Shown here piece after piece: positions 59,680 through 64,000 of a stretch of 64,000 bases of DNA. A model generated the notes under the pieces. The model saw nothing but the letters and a program-made list of their open reading frames with translations. It searched no databases and had not been told where the DNA came from. The stretch is from positions 27,494,880-27,558,879 of the forward strand of contig NC_059379.1 in the NCBI RefSeq assembly GCF_019703515.2, given 5' to 3'. This DNA is from Myxocyprinus asiaticus (Eukaryota > Chordata > Actinopteri > Cypriniformes > Catostomidae). Within the stretch, counting starts at the first letter, position 1; the number at the start of each line of letters is the position of its first letter. A program made the position numbers and the translations under genes.

Positions 59680-60551
59680 TATATACTGTAATATATTATT
59701 GTTGCACTGTAAGTGTTGGGTCTGTGAAAAATTTACACATATTATAAGTGAACCTCAAAAAAAATATTTAAAAAAGGCATATCTTGACCCCTTTAATTAT
59801 TATGCTGCTAATATAATTTGTAGAGAAAATGTCTGTATTAAAAGAATGCAAAATAGATGCATTCTCACAAGTGATCTCAGACCTTTGGACCCCACTGTAA
59901 ATTGAAGCAAGTTACATTAAATTGATTAACAGTAGTGAGTTAATTGAAAATTAGTTGAGTCAATAGATTTTCTAAAATGTCTCCCCTTTTTTAATGACTA
60001 GAACAAGTAAATAATTGGCATGCACTCAATGTAATTTCATTGTGTCACTTGTTGCAACATGTAACGGAGCAGACCTATTTCTCGTCAGCATATTTATTTT
60101 TTTTAAATGCATATGTTACCTGAAACAAACTGAAAAGGGTGTAATGGAGTAAATGAACAGACACACTTGAAGCTCTTGAAATGTTTTCATGCGTTTGAAG
60201 CCATGCATCCAAATCTTATACTAAGGATGTCTTTTACTGATCTATAATCAGTCTGTATCATCTTTAATCACTTTTGGCTAGGCACTGTTCACTCTGATAT
60301 TCTTATTACATGTCGCTGACATACATCACAAAACAGCACACCACCATTGCAAAGCTAATACTGATTACTTTCCTCTTTGTCCATCTTGAACAAATTACAA
60401 AACAAAAATAAAAAATATTCACATTACAATACAGAAATAAATAGGTAAGAGCTGAACCGCTCTAAGTTAAATGACTGAGGGGAGTCCAGTACAGTCGCGC
60501 TCCTTGCAGTCTGCTTGTGCATGTAAAGATAAGGCTCAAGGCATCCACTGC
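59680..60551. other. daglb 3' UTR and intergenic
   Basis: The 3' UTR probably extends left from 60552. A minus-strand AATAAA lies at 60093-60098, about 455 bases past the stop, and may be the poly-A signal. Confidence 0.45.
60093..60098 (-). terminator. Possible poly-A signal of daglb
   Basis: First AATAAA found downstream of the daglb stop on the minus strand. No supporting cleavage motif was assessed. Confidence 0.3.
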
Positions 60552-60747
60552 TCAAATGACGTTCAGGTGGCTGCTGCTCATGGAAGAGGGGCAGAGAGCA
60601 AATGGACGGTCATGGGTGAGACTGCGCAGGGCCCGGAGAACCACATCAGGCATGTGATCAGCAATCATCCTCGGGCTGATCAGAACATTACGGAACGCCG
60701 TCTCACTAGACCACTCAGCACGGTACCTCACCTGGGAGAAACAGTGT
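60552..60747 (-). CDS. daglb: daglb last coding exon
   Basis: The first base completes an Arg codon; the frame then reads HCFSQVRYRAEWSSETAFR, NVLISPRMIADHMPDVVLRA, LRSLTHDRPFALCPSSMS and SSHLNVI before TGA at 60552-60554. The acceptor is TACATAG. The WSSETAF...ISPRMIADHMPD block matches the conserved end of DAGLB as I recall it (WSHEAEF...IGPKMLTDHMPD). Confidence 0.94.
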
Positions 60748-61051
60748 CTATGTAGAGAGACAGAGACCGTCAGAACTGCAGAATTCCCCTTTTCGACTAT
60801 TTCAGAACTAACAGCAAGAATCTGATTAACATGCAATGTGATGCATAAAATAAAATAAGCTAGAAGTAAACATGTACATGCTCATTTGTGGTAATATTAC
60901 TAGTGGTTTACATGGTATGGTTCTATAACTTTTCGAAGCAATTGGACACTTGATTTTCACATGGCAGAAATATCCCATAGACTTACATTAAAAAATGTAC
61001 TGACAGAATAAAGTGTGCGTTTATGCTTCAATAAGTTAATAGTCTCTTAAG
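60748..61051. other. daglb last intron, left part
   Basis: Nothing recognised before the TTAA MITE. Confidence 0.5.
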
Positions 61052-61475
61052 TTAAAGGAATTTTCCAGGTTCAGTACAAGCCAAATGAAAAAGCTTATTT
61101 TATAAAAGCACTTGCATTAATTCTTCTGTTAAAACTCATGTATTATTTGAGCTGTAAAGTTGTTTAAATCATAATTTTTACAGTCATTTTAGGGTTTGTT
61201 GACATTACATCATCATGGTAACAAAGTTGTAAAATTGGCCCTAACTTTACACAGAAAAGGTTAGTAAGTTAAAAATAATGTAAACAGGCAAATTGTTTAC
61301 ATCTTGTTGCTATACTTTTGAAACTGAGTATTTTAACATTTACGTATTGGCCCCCACTGTAACCCTGATTTTGCTTTTTTAAAGGACGGACAAATCCCCA
61401 TAAATTTTTGTGGTAATCAACATTGTCACAAATGCTGTCGATTAAGCTTGTACTGAACCTGGAACATTCTTTTAA
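61052..61475. mobile_element. TTAA-flanked MITE in the last daglb intron
   Basis: Starts TTAAAGGAATTTTCCAGGTT and ends ACCTGGAACATTCTTTTAA, with TTAA at both borders. Shorter than the other copies because part of its left arm (after CAGTACAAGCCAAATG) is missing. Confidence 0.78.
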
Positions 61476-61720
61476 GTTTGTTAACTCATTAAGATTATAC
61501 TCCAAATAGTATTGATATATGATTAAAGAGTTATAGAATAGCAACAGTTGTAAACTGGCATGGTGTATCACCAATGTATGTCTTGCAGGATGCAATCAGA
61601 CAAGCTAATACTGCTAAGTGCACCTTATGCTGCTTTGTATTGCATGCTGAAGCTAAGGCAGAATGTCTTGATCTTTGAAACACTTTTGAGTCTTGCTCTA
61701 GGGACCTTGGGTATACTGAC

Positions 61721-61971
61721 CTGCGTGTGGGTCCCTCCTCTGTGATGTGCATGATACGACCGGGCAGGTATAGGGGTAAGTGGGTGGGGTGTGTGGGCGA
61801 GTCATCAGATGACAAGCTCTGATAAGTGGATGAACGCTGAACCAACAGGCTCTCCTCGCCTAGCAACGGCTGATTTAGCTCCTCCTCCCGCCGGTTCTCC
61901 ATCTCCGTTGGGAAATCGTCAGGGGTTCCTCCAAACACCTCGTACCAGCAGCCATGCATTAATATCTTGTA
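61721..61971 (-). CDS. daglb: daglb penultimate exon in the window (catalytic His segment)
   Basis: A 251-bp exon beginning [19 protein letters not shown]. It continues with [20 protein letters not shown], a Ser-rich stretch ([16 protein letters not shown]) and [19 protein letters not shown], and ends in phase 2 before GTCAGT. The PGRIMH sequence aligns with PGRIIH of mammalian DAGLs, where I place the catalytic His. [10 protein letters not shown] and NQPLLGE are typical of DAGLB. The acceptor is TCTCAG. Confidence 0.94.
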
Positions 61972-62726
61972 CTGAGAGAAAGAGAAGAAAACAAATTCTT
62001 GATACTATTACGAATTGTTTAGACTAAACTGATACATAAACCAAAAATGGTCATGATGGTTGACAAGATGATGGTTTTTAGTGAGGTTGAGTCATTTATT
62101 TATCTAGATTTTCTGATATTTTTAATGGCCGTTGCATTGCATCTTGGGCTGTTTTTAGAGAATCCCAGCATAAATATAGAATTTTTAGGACAGCATTTGA
62201 AATTAAAACGTGTCTTAAGACCCCTGCATTCTGTTCCATTCCGTTACACTCCATCTAGCGGTTTTTGAACGCAAGAACACGCTTCAAAAGGTAGAAGAGA
62301 ACTTCTCCGTGAGCACTTATCCCTACACTAAAAAAACTAAAAAAACGTTGTATTGCAGCACTTATGTTACTGTCTGTAGCAAGTTTTATAATAAAAAAAG
62401 GACTTAAATATTGATCTGTTTCACACCCACACCTACCATATCGCTTCTGAAGACACTCTACCTCGGCTCACATTTGCTGAGCTGCTTCAATTGCAAATGT
62501 AAATCACACAAATTACAGCACTAAAATATATTTTAGATGGCTATCAATTAAAGTCAAACTACGCAATATTAACAAATTGATATGTTCAGTTGCCGTTTTT
62601 GATCATTAAAAGTTCGATACCATTTAATCTGGGATATAATACAGCTGAGATGGCGATGCCAGTTTAATATCAGAAATTCCATCTTTCCTTCATGCCAATA
62701 GTGTTTAACACTGCTTAACACATGCG
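61972..62726. other. daglb intron
   Basis: AT-rich, no gene or repeat recognised. Confidence 0.5.
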
Positions 62727-63163
62727 GTCTGCGTAGCTCAGCGAGTAAAGACGCTGACTACCACACCTGGAGTCGCAAGTTCGAATCCAGGGCCTGCTGA
62801 GTGACTCCAGCCAGGTCTCCTAAGCAACCAAATTGGCCCAGTTGCTAGGAAGGGTAGAGTCACGTTGGGTTAACCTCCTCATGGTCGCTATAATGTGTGG
62901 TTCTTGCTCTCAGTGGGGTCCGTGGTGTGTTGTGTGTGGATGCCGTGGAGAGTAGCGTGAAGCCTCCACACATGCTACGTCTCCAAAGGTAACACGCTCA
63001 ACAAGCCACGTGATAAGATGCACGGATTGACGGTCGCAGACACGGAGGCAACTGAGATTTGTCCTCCGCCACCCGGATTGAGGCGACTCACTACGCCACC
63101 GCGAAGGACTTAGAGCGCATTGGGAATTGGACATTCCAAATTAAAAAAAAAAAAAAAAAAAAA
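62727..63163 (+). mobile_element. tRNA-derived SINE, most complete copy
   Basis: About 435 bp with a Pol III head: A-box-like GTAGCTCAGCGAG near 62732 and B-box-like GTTCGAATCC at 62779-62788. The body contains GAGTGACTCCAGCCAGGTCT, CTCCACACATGCTACGTCTC and CACGTGATAAGATGC, and it ends GGACATTCCAAATT plus a 20-base A tail. It lies antisense to daglb in an intron. Four other copies in the window are truncated or deleted. Confidence 0.88.
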
Positions 63164-63504
63164 ACACTTGGTGAATTCTTGCTGCATTATGCACCATTAA
63201 CAGGTGTTATGCTGGTGGTGGAGCGCTCTTTGAGCGAAAGAAAACAATGATGCTCCAAATTTCAAAAGACCCGTTCCTTGCTCCAGGCAGCTCATGCCAC
63301 TCTGCTTCCACTCCACACTGCTCACATACTCTGATCTAATCTAAACTAGCCTAATTAAACAGGCTTCTGTAGACCGTTTAGTCAACTAGTCGCTTAGGCA
63401 ACCCACTGACAAATCGATTTTGAAAATGTGTAATTTTGCACATGCCTACCAAAAAGTCTAATTTACGATTACTGGATTACCAACAAATAATTAAATAAAC
63501 GTAC
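63164..63504. other. daglb intron
   Basis: No gene or repeat recognised. Confidence 0.5.
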
Positions 63505-63577
63505 CTTGGGTTTACTGCAATTAGATACCATTTTTAAAATTCTTCTTTTTAAGTCTTCCATGTTTGGAATACTCAAT
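63505..63577 (-). CDS. daglb: daglb internal exon
   Basis: A 73-bp exon. One base completes an Arg codon, then [20 protein letters not shown] and SKPK follow in phase 0, with acceptor CTGTAG and donor GTACGT. It matches the DAGLB stretch between the catalytic Asp loop and the [10 protein letters not shown] segment ([10 protein letters not shown] in mammals, as recalled). Confidence 0.94.
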
Positions 63578-63801
63578 CTACAGTGGGGAAGAGAAAAAAC
63601 AACAACTTGTAAGGCCACTCAGTATGAGGAAGTGATACCAAACATTCTGTACAAATAGAAGTCTGAAAAAAGTAAGCAGTACCACTCAAGAGATGCAGCA
63701 CTAGAAACAGGCATTCTAAATATAGCCATACTTTTATATATGCAAATGAAATCATGCAAGCATCTGCCTGACTGCAGTGTAACAATTCAACTAAATCTCA
63801 C

Positions 63802-63870
63802 CTGGGCACAAGGTCTTTTCCAAGCACCACTGAGATGACAAACTGCTTTGAGTAATCAGCCAGTGCTTTA
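63802..63870 (-). CDS. daglb: daglb internal exon (catalytic Asp segment)
   Basis: A 69-bp exon reading KALADYSKQFVISVVLGKDL then VPR split across the junction. The acceptor is TCCTCAG and the donor GTGAGAT, phase 2. In mammalian DAGLs the Asp in VLGKD is a catalytic-triad residue (recalled), and here it is present. The remaining sequence to 64000 is intron. Confidence 0.93.
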
Positions 63871-64000
63871 CTGAGGAGAAACGTTAGGCGCGAAGTTAGA
63901 TATGCAATAATAAGCCATTATTTTTTAATACTGCTTGGTTATGCATGTTCTTTTTACCATCGAACGCTAAGCCAGTGATCAAAACTGCAGTGGTCTGCAG

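Larger units (their letters stand above)
60552..63870 (-). other. daglb: daglb gene, last four coding exons
   Basis: DAGLB is a membrane sn-1 diacylglycerol lipase that makes the endocannabinoid 2-arachidonoylglycerol. The four exons join in frame (phases 2, 0, 2) from KALADYSKQ to the stop codon, giving about 195 C-terminal residues. The short tail ending SSSHLNVI and the wording HMPDVVLRAL indicate DAGLB; DAGLA has a far longer tail. The membrane domains and catalytic Ser exon lie right of the window. The gene is followed on the same strand by spag9 about 6.8 kb downstream. Confidence 0.92.

Noticed and set aside
62727..62800. tRNA gene
   Set aside because: A- and B-box-like sequences are present but the cloverleaf is not, and the same head recurs in several copies with long tails. 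It is the head of a SINE.

Overview
The window comes from a vertebrate nuclear genome, most likely a cypriniform (carp-like) ray-finned fish. Small exons lie in very long introns with standard GT/AG sites. The repeats include Tc1/mariner, hAT-like and TTAA-flanked elements, L2/CR1 and Tx1-type LINEs, and a tRNA-derived SINE, as expected in cyprinid fish. The species assignment is inference; no search was possible.

Two protein-coding genes are supported, both on the minus strand and arranged head to tail. At the right, daglb (diacylglycerol lipase beta) contributes its last four coding exons (63802-63870, 63505-63577, 61721-61971, 60552-60747). They include the segments with the expected catalytic Asp and His and the stop codon. 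To its left, spag9 (JNK-interacting protein 4, JIP4) begins with a CpG-rich first exon (start codon at 53751) and continues through exons at 33062-33182, 19193-19263, 18891-18982 and 5898-6048. The rest of the gene lies beyond the left edge. All exon junctions keep the reading frame.

The most interesting single item is an extra exon at 12701-12861, between spag9 exons 4 and 5. It encodes a start methionine and a hydrophobic segment, and it ends in the same splice phase as exon 4. It therefore gives a short, membrane-anchored-looking N-terminus that replaces the RH1/coiled-coil N-terminus. It matches the alternative human SPAG9 N-terminus I recall. A second promoter is therefore predicted inside intron 4.

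Most of the remainder is layered mobile DNA. Introns of spag9 hold an L2 fragment (1-490), a hAT nested in another hAT (2796-5373), TTAA-flanked MITEs (9587-10262, 14194-14834, 39906-40683), and a split Cys-rich repeat-type pseudogene (15729-16313). Two hAT copies of one family lie in opposite orientation (17531-18732, 31459-32695). A LINE/SINE/LINE pile-up fills 20800-29150. There is also an L2 (33931-35537), a Tc1 element with intact ends but a dead transposase (36108-37710), and a nearly complete Tx1/L1-like LINE with a 14-bp target duplication (42244-48017). Between the genes and within daglb lie a CR1-like LINE (55760-58245), a TA-flanked MITE containing a SINE (58766-59679), another TTAA MITE and another SINE. 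No prokaryotic system, CRISPR array or rRNA/tRNA gene was seen.
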